A stretch of DNA of 64,000 nt, taken from contig NC_054704.1 of assembly GCF_016097555.1 (NCBI RefSeq), positions 32,558,054 to 32,622,053 of the forward strand, written 5' to 3'. The notes under the pieces are model-generated. The model was given only the letters and a program-made list of their open reading frames with translations. It did no database searches and was not told the origin of the DNA. Below, in pieces: positions 14,101-23,752 of the stretch (its first letter is position 1; every line of letters starts with the position of its first letter). Source of the stretch: Gigantopelta aegis. Taxonomy: Eukaryota > Mollusca > Gastropoda > Neomphalida > Peltospiridae. A program made the position numbers and the translations under genes.

Positions 14101-17100
14101 TCAGTATCACTGTTGTAAGTAAATGTGTGTCTTTCTTCATTTACTAACAGCTCATATTGATACGGCAAAACGTTTTGCGAACGAACACTCATTGTTTTGG
14201 TAAGCTGTGCAAGTCTTAGATTCTTTATGAGTGGTACGGACTAATGCTTTTAAGTGTAAGGCTTCAGATCAAGCGACGCGTCTCTGACGTCACGGACCTC
14301 GTGATTGCCCTGCTCATTAAAGATCGGCAATTTCCGCTAAGAGCTCGTATCTGGGGTTCTTTTATGGAGATATTTTAAGTAATTAATTTTTTATAAAAAA
14401 TTTTTTTAGGTGATTCAATTTATAATTAATTGTACATGGTTGGTGCCAAATATGGTTTACGTGACATGTTTCCTTTAAACACTTCAGCTATTCCCCTCTT
14501 CCACCCAATATATCAAACATTTATTATCTTAATTAAATATTTAGTTATTAGCTACCAAAAAAATATATGTAAAACAACTTACCAAAAAAGAAATATAAAA
14601 TATAGAAATATTTTAGCTTCTGTAATGTCTGCTTTGCACATCGGTTTAACAATGGTACTATTTCCAATTTTATTCGTTCTATCTTTTTTCTCTGTAAATA
14701 AGAGAATATAAGAAATGTATATATTCTTTACAATGACAATACAGTTCACACAGGCACAATATGAAATTGGATCCATTTCACACACAGAACATGTTCAATT
14801 GTATATTCCTTAAGTTCTTACTAAACCAATTTTGAAGATAATACACTATTTTAGAAGTTGATAAGCAAATATAATTTCTTGAGAACACAGGTACACTGAA
14901 AAGTGTGGATGCCTGAAAAATGAAAGTGTTGAACATATTTATTCACATTTAAACTTTATTACTGAATGAATGTTTAAAGGGACATTCCTGAGTTCGCTGC
15001 ATTGTAAGATGTTTCCGACTAATAAAATATTTTTACAATTACATTTACATATTAAATATATTTTCTTGTTTAGAATATCAGTGTCTGTATATTCAATGTG
15101 TTTCTGGTCATCTTAATATTTGTAAGAAGGCCAAACTGGATTTTGTCCTCAAATAATTTCATACATACGAAAAAAAATTTATTTTAGGAAATAAAATGAA
15201 ATTTAACCTTGTACAAATATTAGAACAATCAGAAACACGTTTAATATTCAGCCACTAATATTTTATGCAGAAACATATATTTGATATGTAATTACAATTG
15301 ATAAAAAGTCTGTTAGTCGACAACATCTTAAAAATTGCAGCAAACTCAGGAATGTCCCTTTAATGACAACCCAGCACCAAAAAACCCCCAACTCAGCAAT
15401 ATTTCAGACTTGGTCATAAAAAAAGAATATTCTTAGAAATCTGAATAATAGCTGTCCCTTAGTATATAATGAATTATACTTACTTGCACAACAGGAAATT
15501 CCAGGTAGTTTGTGTGAAGAATAAAATCACCGTAGGCAACCACACCCAAGTATACTCCATAGAGGATCAAAAACAAGTGGCTTTCATTGAGATATACAGC
15601 ATCACTGTGGGGGGGGAAAAAAGAACTTTCTAAAAACTTAAAACAATGATCAGTTTATGCAAACCTAATTGTAACCCATGTGTAGGTCAACTATAAACAA
15701 ATCGTAATCAACAACCTGTGATTCAGTGTTACTCATATTTCTGTATCCCAGATATCTATAAATTTTATTAAAGGAGGGAACAATTAAGGCATTTGGCCTG
15801 GTATGCATATTCAACAATATATAACGCACATTATTGCTTAATATCAACAAGTATAATTGTATAGTTAATTAATAAAACGGTTAAATGTGACGGCTATTAT
15901 ATATAACGGGCGCAGCCATTTTGTACCTTCCCAGTGAATACACCCTCTGGCGAGCTGGTGGTTACGTAATACCTAACGTGTCATGTCAGGAATTAGTTTT
16001 CGAACTGAAGAAACAAAACATACCTGATTTTTGCGAATGCATCGCAATGTTCTGTAATAATAGCCATCCCAGTAAGCCAGCAACAATTTAATTATATATT
16101 ATGTTTCAATACACAATAAACCACCATTGTCAAAGTGTTGAAATAATTGTATTATGTTTGGTACATAAATTAATCCATGAACTGAAATAATAATCGGAGT
16201 GTTTTCTTGGTTAATTGGTCTTTTCTTTCTGTGGCCTGTACCTGTGGTTCCTGATTGGCAGGTGTATATTTAGACGGTCCCCAGACACTGTATCTAGACA
16301 CCCTAAAAAGACGTGCCTCTTTTATTAAGATTACAGGGTATTGTGTGGTAACCGTACGGATACCCCTTCAGTCGTAATGGGCATTATCAGCCTCCCTACA
16401 TTATTACTGTAAGTAATTCTGTAAAACCCTTGATTAAGTAGACTTTCCCCATCTAAAATCACAAAACTGACCAATTACATCGTCCCAAAGAAAAGTATCA
16501 CTTGGGTATCGCGAGTGGTCGTTTTTGCTCGAACGTATCCGACCAATAGGCCTAATAATAAGCAATTTTTCTTTGGATTTTTTTTAAAAAGAAAAATACT
16601 ATAACTCCATTTCGTTCTATTGATGCAAATTGAAATATATTTAGTTAAATAGTTTATTATACTATCAAGTCATTTATGTTGTTTTACAAGTCAGGTTGTT
16701 GACAGCAAAGCGCCTTATCGTAAATTAGAGCGTTTGTTTACACTGTGCTAGACACTGGAGATGGACAGAGCTGACGTCACTTCGCCCCAAGCTATACCAC
16801 CGGTCGTCACAAAAACGAAATAAAATGGCTGCCCCCAGTTAGCAGGAATAATCATGGTTTTTTATTAACATTTGTTAAAGTGTCAGTGTGTGTTGGTGGT
16901 CCAGGTATGCATCTTTCCAACACATAAGGCTCTTGTTTGAGTTGACCCTACCTTTAAATACACCAAATATTTTTTTTTTTATTTATCCCTTCTTACTCCA
17001 ATTATGAATAAGTATTACGATATGTTTACCTCATTACTTCTTGATTTATCCCCCTTCTTACTCCAATTATGAATAAGTATTACAATATGTTTATCTCATT

Positions 17101-19372
17101 ACTTCTTGATTTATCCCCCTTTCTTACTCCAATTATGAATAAGTATTACGATATGTTTATCTCATTACTTCTTGATTTATCCCCTTTCTTTACTCCAATT
17201 ATGAATAAGAATTACGATATGTTTATCTCATTACTTCTTGATTTATCCCCTTTCCTTACTCCAATTATGAACAAGTATTACGATATGTTTATCTCATTAC
17301 TTCTTGATTTATCCCCTTTTCTTACTCCAATTATGAATAAGTATTACGATATGTTTATCTCATTACTTCTTGATTTATCCCCCTTCTTACTCCAATTATT
17401 AATAAGTACCACAGTATGTTTATCTCATTACTTCTTGATTTATCCTCCTCCTCACACCAATTATTAACGAGCATTAGAGATGCCAAGTAGTCGAATGTGC
17501 ATGTGTACGTCTGTATGAATAGCTACATGTACATGTACTGACATACAGATTTTTGAATTGAGATGCACGTCAACTTGTAAGCGTATTATTATGTTTTAGT
17601 TACTGCGAAGAAAACGCGCAATAATGTGAGTCTTACAGTTTAGACTGTTTATAACCAAATTATGTACTTAGAAATATGTTTTATCACAGTCGATACGATC
17701 TTAATGTCATTGTGATATTATACAAACATATTGAAATATAATATTTTTAAAATATGAATTTAAAACCTACAAGTAACCTACTTATGTGTATCCCAGTTAG
17801 TTTTGTAATACATTTAACATGTACAAGTTCAATATCTCAACCTCTCCAGGGCTCACCCTGTACATTGCCAAATTAGCCAATTGCTAATTTTTATACAAAA
17901 TGGCTACAAAATTTAGACTTTGGCTCATAAATTATTCCTCAAATTAACCACATTTTAATAATTTTCAAGAAAATAATCTACATTTCTGAAAATTTATTAA
18001 ACCAAACTTTGTTCCGGTGTGAGCCCTGCCTCTCTATTTTTTTTATCTTAACCTTGATGTTGTAAGCTTGTAGGTCAGACCAGCAAATCGTTCGCCAATG
18101 AAGAATGAAGCAGCACTCCACGCCATAATGATACCAAGAGCTACATAAGACACGAGGTATGGTAATCTAGACATACGAAACAATGACAAGAAACGTTCAC
18201 ATCTCGTATTATAAATCACAGGAACCACTGAAAAACAAAACACAAACAACATAAGTATATTTTAAGGATCCATATATTATTTAAATGTGTATCAAAATAC
18301 TGTTATCATTTACATTTTTAAACTAATATTATCTAAACTTTCCCCAAACCATAAATAACAAACTATTCATATTCATATCCTTTTCTGTCCCAGATGAACA
18401 TTTTACTTTAAGTTTGTGACAAAGTAAGTTACTTCACATTTTGAAAAATAATAAATATGACAATTCTAAGTTTATGTAAAATAATGTTATATTTCCCCAA
18501 GAGATTAAACAATGGAATGGCTTAAGTATATAATGTATGCAATTTGTGGCCAATCATAACATAAATTAGATTTTCAGTGTCTGCAACCAAAACAAGATTT
18601 ATCATTGTCAATCTTAAGTTTAGACATTTACTTTAGACTGCTTAATCAAGAAAGTCTTATTTTATAACATTTAAAAAACATGAAGAAAATCCTTTTTACA
18701 TACCAGTAAATGAAGAGAATGAAAACCACATATGAGCAGAGTGTACGAACACAATGAAGTTAACTCCAATTAGGAACCAAAGGGAAAACCACATATACAG
18801 GAAGTCTACAAAAGAAGAAACAGTTTATTAATCCTGTTATTATAAGCAGCTGTCCAACACCTGCAACTAACGACAGTTTACATCTCAAAACAAAAGAGGG
18901 CTGCAGAGAACAATTGCAGGGTTTGGCTGTCAAGATATCTACAGGTATTCCATAAAATGCATGTTTATTCTAAAATATTGCCATAACAACCTCTTTATTG
19001 TTTTGTACCATTTATATTATTAAGCACTACACTGACTAACTGGTGGAAAATGCATATGAATTAATACAAATTTAAATTATAATATTGGATAAAGAATTAC
19101 AATAATTTTATTAGTTTTATTAACAAAACAATTACATAAACATAAATATTGTGCAGACTGTGTCCAAATGATTTCCATATGTAGATCAAGTTTATATGTA
19201 ATAATGTATTATTGCAAAGCAATTTAATAATCATAATAAAAAGATACTTACTTGAAATCCAAGTCCAAGGATGGAATAGATAGATTTGTGCGAGAAAGAG
19301 ATAAACAAATGAAACAGGAGGTAGTAAAAGAATAAACCAGATGATGCTCGCCACATGTCGCCAACGACAAAC
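1851..19372 (-). CDS. NDC1: Nucleoporin NDC1 (partial gene, 12 exons)
   Basis: NDC1 is a multi-pass nucleoporin that anchors nuclear pore complexes in the nuclear envelope and is needed for pore assembly. Twelve minus-strand exons join without phase conflict: 19372-19252, 18805-18704, 18227-18053, 15604-15484, 14691-14583, 12035-11987, 11383-11248, 10594-10502, 9524-9443, 5026-4871, 3858-3737 and 1965-1851 (1381 nt, about 460 residues). The N-terminal half shows six hydrophobic segments. Family landmarks include the RWRHVASIIW start of helix 1, LFHP after it, LNESHLF before helix 4, RPLD before helix 6, YLGYQD, FSLSQP and, near the end, ASAQPSIWSIE. Homology was judged by remembered similarity to vertebrate NDC1. 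The first coding exon (about 25 residues in vertebrates) was not found upstream of 19372, and the C-terminal exons after 1851 are outside or unrecognised. Introns host Tc1 elements and a TTAA-flanked inverted-repeat element. Confidence 0.93.
3737..3858 (-). CDS. NDC1: NDC1 exon (linker region)
   Basis: The exon is 122 nt. It encodes a polar linker, ANISGSFLNQTGPNLS, ending KPVWKRK in phase 0. Vertebrate NDC1 has a longer, poorly conserved linker here. The assignment rests on phase, splice sites and position more than on residue identity. Confidence 0.75.
4871..5026 (-). CDS. NDC1: NDC1 exon (GGHPHIW)
   Basis: The exon is 156 nt. It begins GGHPHIWNKLCSACLSS, matching the vertebrate GGHPHNW, and becomes low in conservation toward LKKPVAAKNSN. 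The 4.4-kb intron before it (5027-9442) contains both Tc1-like transposons. Confidence 0.88.
5170..6772 (+). mobile_element. Tc1-like DNA transposon (about 1.6 kb) in an NDC1 intron
   Basis: The terminal inverted repeats begin TACTACTCAAAAGAATTTAA at both ends and continue GGGTCA, and both ends are flanked by TA, the target of Tc1/mariner elements. A broken transposase frame lies inside on the plus strand, opposite to NDC1. Confidence 0.95.
5530..6562 (+). pseudogene. Tc1-like (DD34E) transposase, broken
   Basis: The frame opens at ATG 5530 with a helix-turn-helix N-terminus (MTMVRRQLTIEDRGRAIA). A TGA at 5659-5661 interrupts it, where relatives have a tryptophan codon. After that the frame runs with the DNA-binding part (SDQTIRNRL), first catalytic D in FTDESRF, GGGSVMVWGG and second D in YDNARPH. 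Near 6361-6366 an extra A shifts the frame just before the catalytic E. In the shifted frame the E follows the second D by 34 intervening residues and the C-terminus continues to a stop at 6560-6562. With two inactivating changes it cannot make an intact transposase. The terminal repeats still look usable in trans. Confidence 0.93.
6924..7540 (+). mobile_element. Non-autonomous Tc1-type element (617 bp)
   Basis: Inverted ends TACTCTTCAAAAA...AGTAGGGGAAC at 6924 match the reverse complement at the right end near 7516-7540, inside TA dinucleotides. The outer 12 bases are shared with the transposase-bearing element at 7581-8995, from which it is separated only by a TA microsatellite. It contains no transposase frame. 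A palindromic foldback sequence (7026-7133) is nested inside. Confidence 0.75.
7026..7133. repeat. GGGCCCCGTTCCA foldback element (108 bp)
   Basis: The ends are GGGCCCCGTTCCATGAAG and its near-perfect reverse complement, with 'gatcttagccctaag' paired against 'cttagggctatgatc' inside. The whole 108 bp can fold into one hairpin. No convincing target duplication was seen, partly because it is nested in the 617-bp element. Confidence 0.75.
7541..7580. repeat. TA microsatellite between two Tc1-type elements
   Basis: About 20 TA units separate the right end of the 617-bp element from the left end of the next transposon. Both elements use TA as target, so the repeat may have served as the insertion site. 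Confidence 0.9.
7581..8995 (+). mobile_element. Second Tc1-like DNA transposon (about 1.4 kb)
   Basis: The left end TACTCTTCAAAAAAAGAAAC and the right end near 8968-8995 are inverted copies, flanked by TA. It carries a broken DD34E transposase on the plus strand and lies in the same NDC1 intron as the first Tc1 element. Its internal sequence differs clearly from the first, so it is a different family. Confidence 0.93.
7898..8822 (+). pseudogene. Tc1-like (DD34E) transposase, frameshifted and internally deleted
   Basis: ATG 7898 opens MPRLSEPQRNNAIGRLDAG with a helix-turn-helix ending VSPSTISRL. Just after this (about 8012-8016) a small deletion changes frame and the first frame stops at 8039. 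The rest of the protein (RDLPRSGRPRV onward) continues in another frame to TGA 8820-8822. After SDQTIRNRL the sequence jumps directly to WCQIHRQWPQL, so a block of roughly 20-25 residues normal in the family is missing. The catalytic D (FSDESRF), D (FQHDNARPH) and E (SPDLNPIEHLW) are intact with 34 residues between the last two. Confidence 0.92.
9304..9370. repeat. Perfect 26-bp inverted repeat (hairpin)
   Basis: Arms 9304-9329 and 9345-9370 are exact reverse complements around a 15-base loop. The hairpin lies in an NDC1 intron about 70 bases before the exon end at 9443 (reading on the + strand). Confidence 0.9.
9443..9524 (-). CDS. NDC1: NDC1 exon (YLxxQD...FSLSQP)
   Basis: The exon is 82 nt. 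It encodes YLGYQDVSHLSQFSPIRR and then KEVFSLSQP, one of the best conserved parts of the NDC1 C-terminal half. The acceptor follows a run of T; the donor is gtgagt. Confidence 0.93.
9690..9945 (+). repeat. SINE copy (tail half)
   Basis: The SINE body is recognisable by 'ctgtggtatgt', 'ctgtctgggatggtgcata', 'agatcccttgctgctaat', 'gcgggtttcctctctc' and the tail 'gtgttgagtgcatc'. The tRNA-like head is degraded. Confidence 0.8.
10502..10594 (-). CDS. NDC1: NDC1 exon (31 codons)
   Basis: This phase 0/0 exon encodes FQIVHILQASRDKCLSDAL and ends PLLQ. It corresponds to the vertebrate 'AEGSDECLPKVL' stretch just after the last membrane helix. Confidence 0.87.
10663..11042 (-). repeat. tRNA-derived SINE, near full length
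   Basis: Read on the minus strand, the head begins around 11042 with a tRNA-like A box (ggcgtcgtggtaggcc) and a B box GGGTTCGGATCCC (10977-10989). The body with 'gatcccttgctgct' follows, and the tail ends in 'aacacattttatttacgg' read on plus. It lies in an NDC1 intron next to a GA microsatellite. Confidence 0.85.
11095..11158. repeat. GA microsatellite
   Basis: About 30 GA units lie in an NDC1 intron, 90 bases before an exon boundary. Confidence 0.95.
11248..11383 (-). CDS. NDC1: NDC1 exon: sixth transmembrane helix
   Basis: The exon is 136 nt. It encodes PEIRPLDSILGL, then LWQTLTFGMFANVCWSLG, then KVHHTE. RPLD and the following hydrophobic helix match the last membrane segment of NDC1. The segment after it enters the soluble C-terminal half. 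Confidence 0.92.
11586..11870 (-). repeat. SINE copy
   Basis: It carries 'gttttgtttaacgacac' at the tail end and 'aagggatcttttatatgca', 'cacagacagga' and 'ttcgatcctaca' in order on the plus strand, so the element points to the minus strand. Confidence 0.8.
11987..12035 (-). CDS. NDC1: NDC1 microexon (49 nt)
   Basis: This small exon encodes GAIPRRWVCTSINRTI. It matches the vertebrate G-x-I-P-x-x-W segment after helix 5. The acceptor is tttccag and the donor gtaagt, and both phases fit the flanking exons. Confidence 0.88.
12598..12954 (+). pseudogene. Truncated THAP-like zinc-finger frame inside the element
   Basis: The frame begins PYCAAFGCKNKQFKRSGL and SFYGFPK, the start of a THAP C2CH DNA-binding domain (C-x4-C, then the F-x-FP motif). 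The later C-x2-H and AVPTIF positions that complete a THAP domain are missing; the frame instead runs into the sequence shared with the inverted arm. The first codon of the domain is GTG preceded by 'acagt', so no good ATG is seen. THAP domains are common in P-element-type and other transposases. I regard this as a transposon-derived fragment, not a host gene. Confidence 0.6.
13160..13815. repeat. Core repeat, copy 1 (see 16090-16750)
   Basis: About 650 bp share the same order of blocks with 16090-16750. Shared blocks include 'ttaattggtc', 'gattcctgattggcaggtg', 'acccttgattaagtagac', 'actgaccaattac', 'tatcacttgggtatcg' and 'aaattagagcgtttgttta'. The copies are direct repeats about 2.9 kb apart, the first inside the TTAA-flanked element. 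Confidence 0.8.
14010..14192 (-). CDS. Unrecognised 60-codon frame in the right arm of the element
   Basis: The peptide begins SVRSQNVLPYQYELL and then becomes acidic and serine-rich (YNSDTEEKTDSESEGG). The LPYQYE-type start followed by an acidic tract resembles the N-termini of transposon-linked proteins seen in aquatic invertebrates, but I cannot name the family. It may be only the first exon of a broken gene. Confidence 0.3.
   Translation of the reverse strand: MSVRSQNVLPYQYELLVNEERHTFTYNSDTEEKTDSESEGGETDGARPDRSTNLQPGARK
14583..14691 (-). CDS. NDC1: NDC1 exon: fifth transmembrane helix
   Basis: The exon is 109 nt. It starts with RKKIERIKLE and ends with the hydrophobic KYFYILYFFF. The exon sits just beyond the right end (14474) of a TTAA-flanked mobile element that fills most of the following intron. 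Confidence 0.88.
14978..15359. mobile_element. TTAA-flanked foldback MITE, copy 1 (382 bp)
   Basis: The ends AGGGACATTCCTGAGTT and the reverse complement are each flanked by TTAA, and long internal inverted similarity makes the element largely palindromic. A second copy is at 35487-35832 and a diverged one at 28659-29048. It is in the NDC1 intron between exons 14691 and 15484. Confidence 0.9.
15484..15604 (-). CDS. NDC1: NDC1 exon: fourth transmembrane helix
   Basis: The exon is 121 nt. It encodes DAVYLNESHLFLILYG, a hydrophobic helix and YLEFPVVQ. The vertebrate counterpart has LNEYHLFF and YLPFPIIQ at the same places. The acceptor tract is interrupted by a run of C on the coding strand. 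Confidence 0.92.
16090..16750. repeat. Core repeat, copy 2
   Basis: This is the direct counterpart of 13160-13815, but here not enclosed by the AGGAAACATG ends. It lies in the NDC1 intron 15605-18052. Confidence 0.8.
16985..17465. repeat. 66-bp minisatellite (about 7 units)
   Basis: The unit contains 'actccaattatgaataag' and 'ctcattacttcttgattta'. Because 66 is a multiple of three, an open frame of 132 codons with a 22-residue period runs through it on the plus strand. It is intronic and shows no other gene-like feature. Confidence 0.95.
17830..18030. repeat. Dispersed repeat ending 'gtgagccctg'
   Basis: A similar block occurs at 57570-57740 with 'attgccaaa', 'agccaattgct', 'tacaaa(a/g)tggctaca' and 'gtgtgagccctg'. 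The family is not recognised. Confidence 0.6.
18053..18227 (-). CDS. NDC1: NDC1 exon: third transmembrane helix
   Basis: The exon is 175 nt. It encodes VPVIYNTRCERFLSL, then SYVALGIIMAWSAASFF, matching the 'VVPS...C' and 'MAW.AA' positions of vertebrate NDC1. The donor is the less usual gttaag. Confidence 0.92.
18704..18805 (-). CDS. NDC1: NDC1 exon: second transmembrane helix
   Basis: The exon is 102 nt, with acceptor tttgtag and donor gtatgt. It encodes FLYMWFSLWF followed by a long hydrophobic stretch ending SFSSFT. Its phases fit both neighbours. Confidence 0.9.
19252..19372 (-). CDS. NDC1: NDC1 exon: first transmembrane helix
   Basis: The exon starts in phase 0 after a tttcag acceptor and encodes VCRWRHVASIIWF, a hydrophobic helix, then YLFHPWTW. 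It ends one base into a codon at a gtaagta donor. It is the most N-terminal NDC1 exon recognised, so a short upstream first exon ending in phase 0 is expected. Confidence 0.92.
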
Positions 19373-19570
19373 CTGAAAATATATAAAATAAACTGTTAAT
19401 TAATACTATTAAAAAGATATCATTAGGAGGTTCATTAAAACATAATTTTAGAAGTGGTATGGATGGTTGATATTAAAATTAATTGCAGCTATGAACAGTT
19501 ACAGCAGCTTACTGTTCCAGCAAATCTTCAAATTTCAAAGTATCAATGCATAGAGAATATATATATATAT

Positions 19571-20664
19571 ATACAATACAACATAATACAAAATGCTTTA
19601 TTTCTGTGCTGACATATAATGGAACATATAAATACAGTCTGGTGATCCAGCAATAGTAAAGCTAATGATAAAAATAATCAGTTCTAGATTATGGTAGCCC
19701 CACTCCCATGGGTAGCGATATTCAATACTGGGCTAGTAAATAACTACTATCACAATGCCCGACGGCTAGTGAAAAAAAGTTGTCAAATGCTACATTTAAG
19801 TCTATTTTACTAAAATTAAATTAGATATGCTCCCACACTGCCAAATCTTAGTGTTTTTAAGCTCCATTTTCCTCTTTAGATGACATAATTATCTGATTAT
19901 TACTATTAGTAACATTTTATCAACTTAAAGTAAAGTAGGGCTAGTGAATTTTTAATTGTGGCTAGAATTTTTTTTAAATCACTGATCCCATAGCTAGTCG
20001 ATTTTGTAAAAAGTCTGGAAGCCCTGATAATGAACGATTAAAAAAAAGAAGAGAAATTGCAAGGAACATTTTGTTTTAAAAATTCTGAATAGCAGCAGTT
20101 GCTGCATCTTTGCAAGCCAAGGGTATTCTTTGTGATGTTATTTCAAAAAGGACCCTTAACACAAAGCCCGATTTTCCAATGTTAGAAGTGCTTCAATTTC
20201 AATACAATACAATATAATACAAAATGCTTTATTTCTGTGCTGACATATAATGAAACATATAAACACAGTTTGGTGATCCAGCAATAGTAAAGCTAATGAT
20301 AAAAATAATCAGGAGTTCTAGATTATGGTAGCCCCACATCCATGGATAGCGATATTCAATACTGGGCTAGTAAATAACTACTATCACCATGCCCGACGGC
20401 TAGTGAAAAAGGTTGTCAAATGCTACATTTAAGTCTATTTTGTAAAATTAAATTAGATATCGTCCCCCACCCCCAAATCTTAGTGTTTTTAAGCTCTATC
20501 TTCCTCTTTAGATGACATAATTATCTGATTATTACTATTAGTAACATTTTATCAACTTAAAGTAAAGTAGGGCTAGTGAATTTTTAATCATGGCTAGAAA
20601 TATTTTTAAATCACTGATCCCATGGCTAGTTGATTTTGTAAAAATTCTAGAAGCCCTGATAATG
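19571..20664. repeat. Direct duplication of about 0.47 kb
   Basis: Blocks 19571-20037 and about 20200-20664 match in order: 'aatgctttatttctgtgctg', 'gatccagcaatagtaaagc', 'ttctagattatggtagccc', 'tactgggctagtaaataac', 'atgacataattatctgatt' and 'gaagccctgataatgaa'. About 160 bp of unrelated sequence lies between them. Confidence 0.9.
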
Positions 20665-23275
20665 AATGACGTAATACATGTATTAAACAAAATAAAACAA
20701 TTTATGGTTAAATGCTAGTGACTTGCAACATATTATTTGATAGGGGTTTATTTAGATAATGCTTCAATTTCATTGGATACAGTAAGACTTGGGCAAATCA
20801 CATTATTTGTTAAATACTGGTTGATATACTTGACCAAAACTTTTTTGTTTTTTTGTTTTTTAATATCATCACTAATCAAGTGAAATCACTTTTTGTATCC
20901 CTTTCAAAACTGCTAAACTTTCATAGGAAAATTACTCTTGCAGTTTTTTTTTAATGAATTCATGAATAGTTAATGGATCATTAAAAGATAGAGGCTTTGA
21001 ATGCAACATAATATACATTATTAAGACATAGCTGTAATAAATTAAAAATGAATTATTCTTACAACTTTGTCATGTGGATTATTCATTCATCTGGATAGAA
21101 AAAGTAATTTACTAGTCTATTGCCTTTATTAAAAACAAATGACAAAATATGATGGTATCTAATAATTACAGAGTTAAGTAGAGGAGAGGGGAAGCTTTCC
21201 ACGATTACAGAAAAACAGAGGTAGAAAATGTGAATACGATAATTACGGAAATACTATTCTGCATTTTTCAGCTAAGATACGCGAAACAAAATAGATTGTA
21301 ATCAGTTAACGTAAAAAAATCAACAATGTGGACGTAAAACAAATCCATTCTAGTAAACAAAAGTGAAGCACCCTCCAGTAAACAGGAAAGAGTGCAATGT
21401 TTCTAACTATGTTAGGAGGCATGCGTTTGCAAAAAGTATCATACTGCGCATGTGTGGTTCCTCATTTTCCGTTTTTAAAGCCATTATATGAATAAATATA
21501 TGTTTCTTAATTATTATGCACAATTGACAAACACTTTGTTTAAAAAAAAATTAAAGAACAATTCAGTTTGTCAAGTGTCCTGGTCCGGTCCGCGTTTTAC
21601 CTACAACCATCGCTAACACTTAATGTCAATACTGATACCAGTGTATAGTTTGTAAAATATCATTTGATTCTTAATTAACACAATTTATACATTCAAATTA
21701 TTTACAATTGTTATGAATGGATTATGAATACTATTCCAGGGTGTACACTTTATGATCGCCCGATCGCCCATGGCGAGTCAAAATAGCGTCGGGCAAGTCA
21801 AAACAATATTACGTGTCGCCCGCCTGGCGACCGAAAATTTCCGCATACTAGTATTGTATTATGTATCAAAATGCAAATAAATAATGTTTGTAAGAGGTTG
21901 GAAAGTTATTTTTATTTATTGTTTTCATTATAATTTAATTGCAACAGTTTGTAATAAAACTAAAACAAGTTCTGTTGCCTTCTTTTGTATTGTTATTATT
22001 GTTTGTATGATATGATAACATGTTTTTGAAGTCCAGTTTAAGTAAGTTCTATTTTTTAAAGAAATTCAGACGCGGGCCATTCAAAGGTTCTACGGGCGAG
22101 TCAAAGTCTTGCTGTGAGTGGCCCGACTGGCCAGTCAAAAAAAATCCCAAGTGCATACCCTGCTATTAACTACAGTAGAGGCACACAAATGTAGCATAGC
22201 TTTTGCTTATATAATAAGTGAAAACAAATTCGAACAGGGGTTTTAAAAATCAAAATTAAATGATTTGGCCTTGTTGATCTGGCAAGTGTGAGGGAATCGT
22301 AGTCATAACGGCCTTAACAATAATTGGTCAAAACGGCCAAAGTGAAAAAGTCACAACGGCCCTTGAAAAAAGTTAAGATGGCCTTAGATATACTACTTTA
22401 AAAATGTATTTAATCTACACAAGTATCAAGAAAGATAACTGTGCAAAGACAGTTTTTATAGTACGGTCTCACTACATGAATATTATCTGCATCTTATTTA
22501 TGGTTGAATAAACATGAGTTTAAAATCTACAAATGTGGTTAGTGTACTAGTACATCTGTGTTAATATGTAGATTTTAAGTACAGGTAAGTTTTGGAGAAA
22601 CATTATAAATAGTTATTATTATAACCATTCCAAACACACATCGCCCGAGTCACGGGCGGGGCGGTCTATCGGTCTTTTCAAATACAAGGTCAATTTGTGG
22701 TCTTAATTATATTAGTAAATTGGGAGACAGGCCAGTTGTGGCCCCCGGGTGAGCAGCGCCACTAGGTACTCGTTCAGACGATACACACTCACCCGGAAAG
22801 CCTTGGCGGTCCACTACCCGCCCCCCCTTTCTGTGACTGAATTATTAAAATAATAAATTACGGGGTGGGCACGCACGCCCCTCCCCCCCCGACGAGTAGC
22901 ACCACTTGGAACACGCCCGGCGATATGCACTCGTCCGGGTCAGTCTATCAGTGTTGTTAAATAAAAAGTTAATTGGTGGTCTTAATTACAATAGTAAATT
23001 GCGTTGTGTAGGCTAATAAATTGTTACCAGTGATTCTGTTGTTTTGGTTGTTTTTATACATATTTTTGAACTGCCTATGATATAGGCTATTTTGATTACT
23101 AATTATTACTAATGGGAATTAATTTAACGTTATAGTACCTATTGGCCGTTTTGACCATTTCTTTTGGCCGTTTTGACTTTTTTCTTTGACCGTTTTGACC
23201 ATTTTCTTTGGCCATTTTGACTTTACATGTTCAGGGTCGTTTCATCATGGGGCCGTTTTAACCGCATACCATGTG

Positions 23276-23752
23276 AGGTCTCACTACACAGATGTCATCT
23301 GCCATTGAAACCCATGTTAAACTGCCCAACTTCAAGCGAAGATTGCCCATAGAACGGGTTCTCGTTGGCACAAACAACTTACACCATTGCGAACATACAT
23401 TATATAAGCATTTATTTTCACTCCAAAATTGAGAACATTTCCGTCTCAGTTTTTTGCTATAGGACCACATCTGACTGTAGTACCGGTCTGAACAGGTGGT
23501 ACATTAACCGATTCACTCAGGCTGTCACTTGCGCTATATACCCATGTCCCAAAAGGTCGATGCACAATATTACAAAATAACATGGGCAAAATACAGCCAG
23601 AAGGCTTACCATTAAACATACATATTGTTTTAATTCTTCACCATTTCCTAGAAGTGAATATGTGAACCATAACATGTGTCACAATTAGGAACTATAGTGG
23701 ACCATGATGAATTAACTCTCACCCGGAAGTCATCTGTGTAGTGAGACCTGAG
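23276..23752. mobile_element. Short element with inverted ends (477 bp)
   Basis: The left end AGGTCTCACTACACAGATG and the right end CATCTGTGTAGTGAGACCT are exact inverted copies. No coding frame or target duplication was recognised, so the class is unknown. Confidence 0.6.

Larger units (their letters stand above)
12331..14474. mobile_element. TTAA-flanked inverted-repeat element with a THAP-like fragment (2.1 kb)
   Basis: Both ends read AGGAAACATG (left AGGAAACATGACACG) and each is directly flanked by TTAA, the target of piggyBac-type elements. Long inner stretches are also inverted copies: about 12765-12890 pairs with about 13905-14030 ('cccggagcccgaa', 'aacccggagacaaaa', 'gaggtgta', 'agatacacctc'). 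The left arm holds a truncated THAP-like frame; the right arm holds a minus-strand frame of 60 codons. It fills most of the NDC1 intron 12036-14582. Confidence 0.75.

Noticed and set aside
17069..17467. 132-codon open frame with a 22-residue hydrophobic period
   Set aside because: It is produced by a 66-bp minisatellite whose unit length is a multiple of three. It is intronic, antisense to NDC1 and shows no other coding sign.
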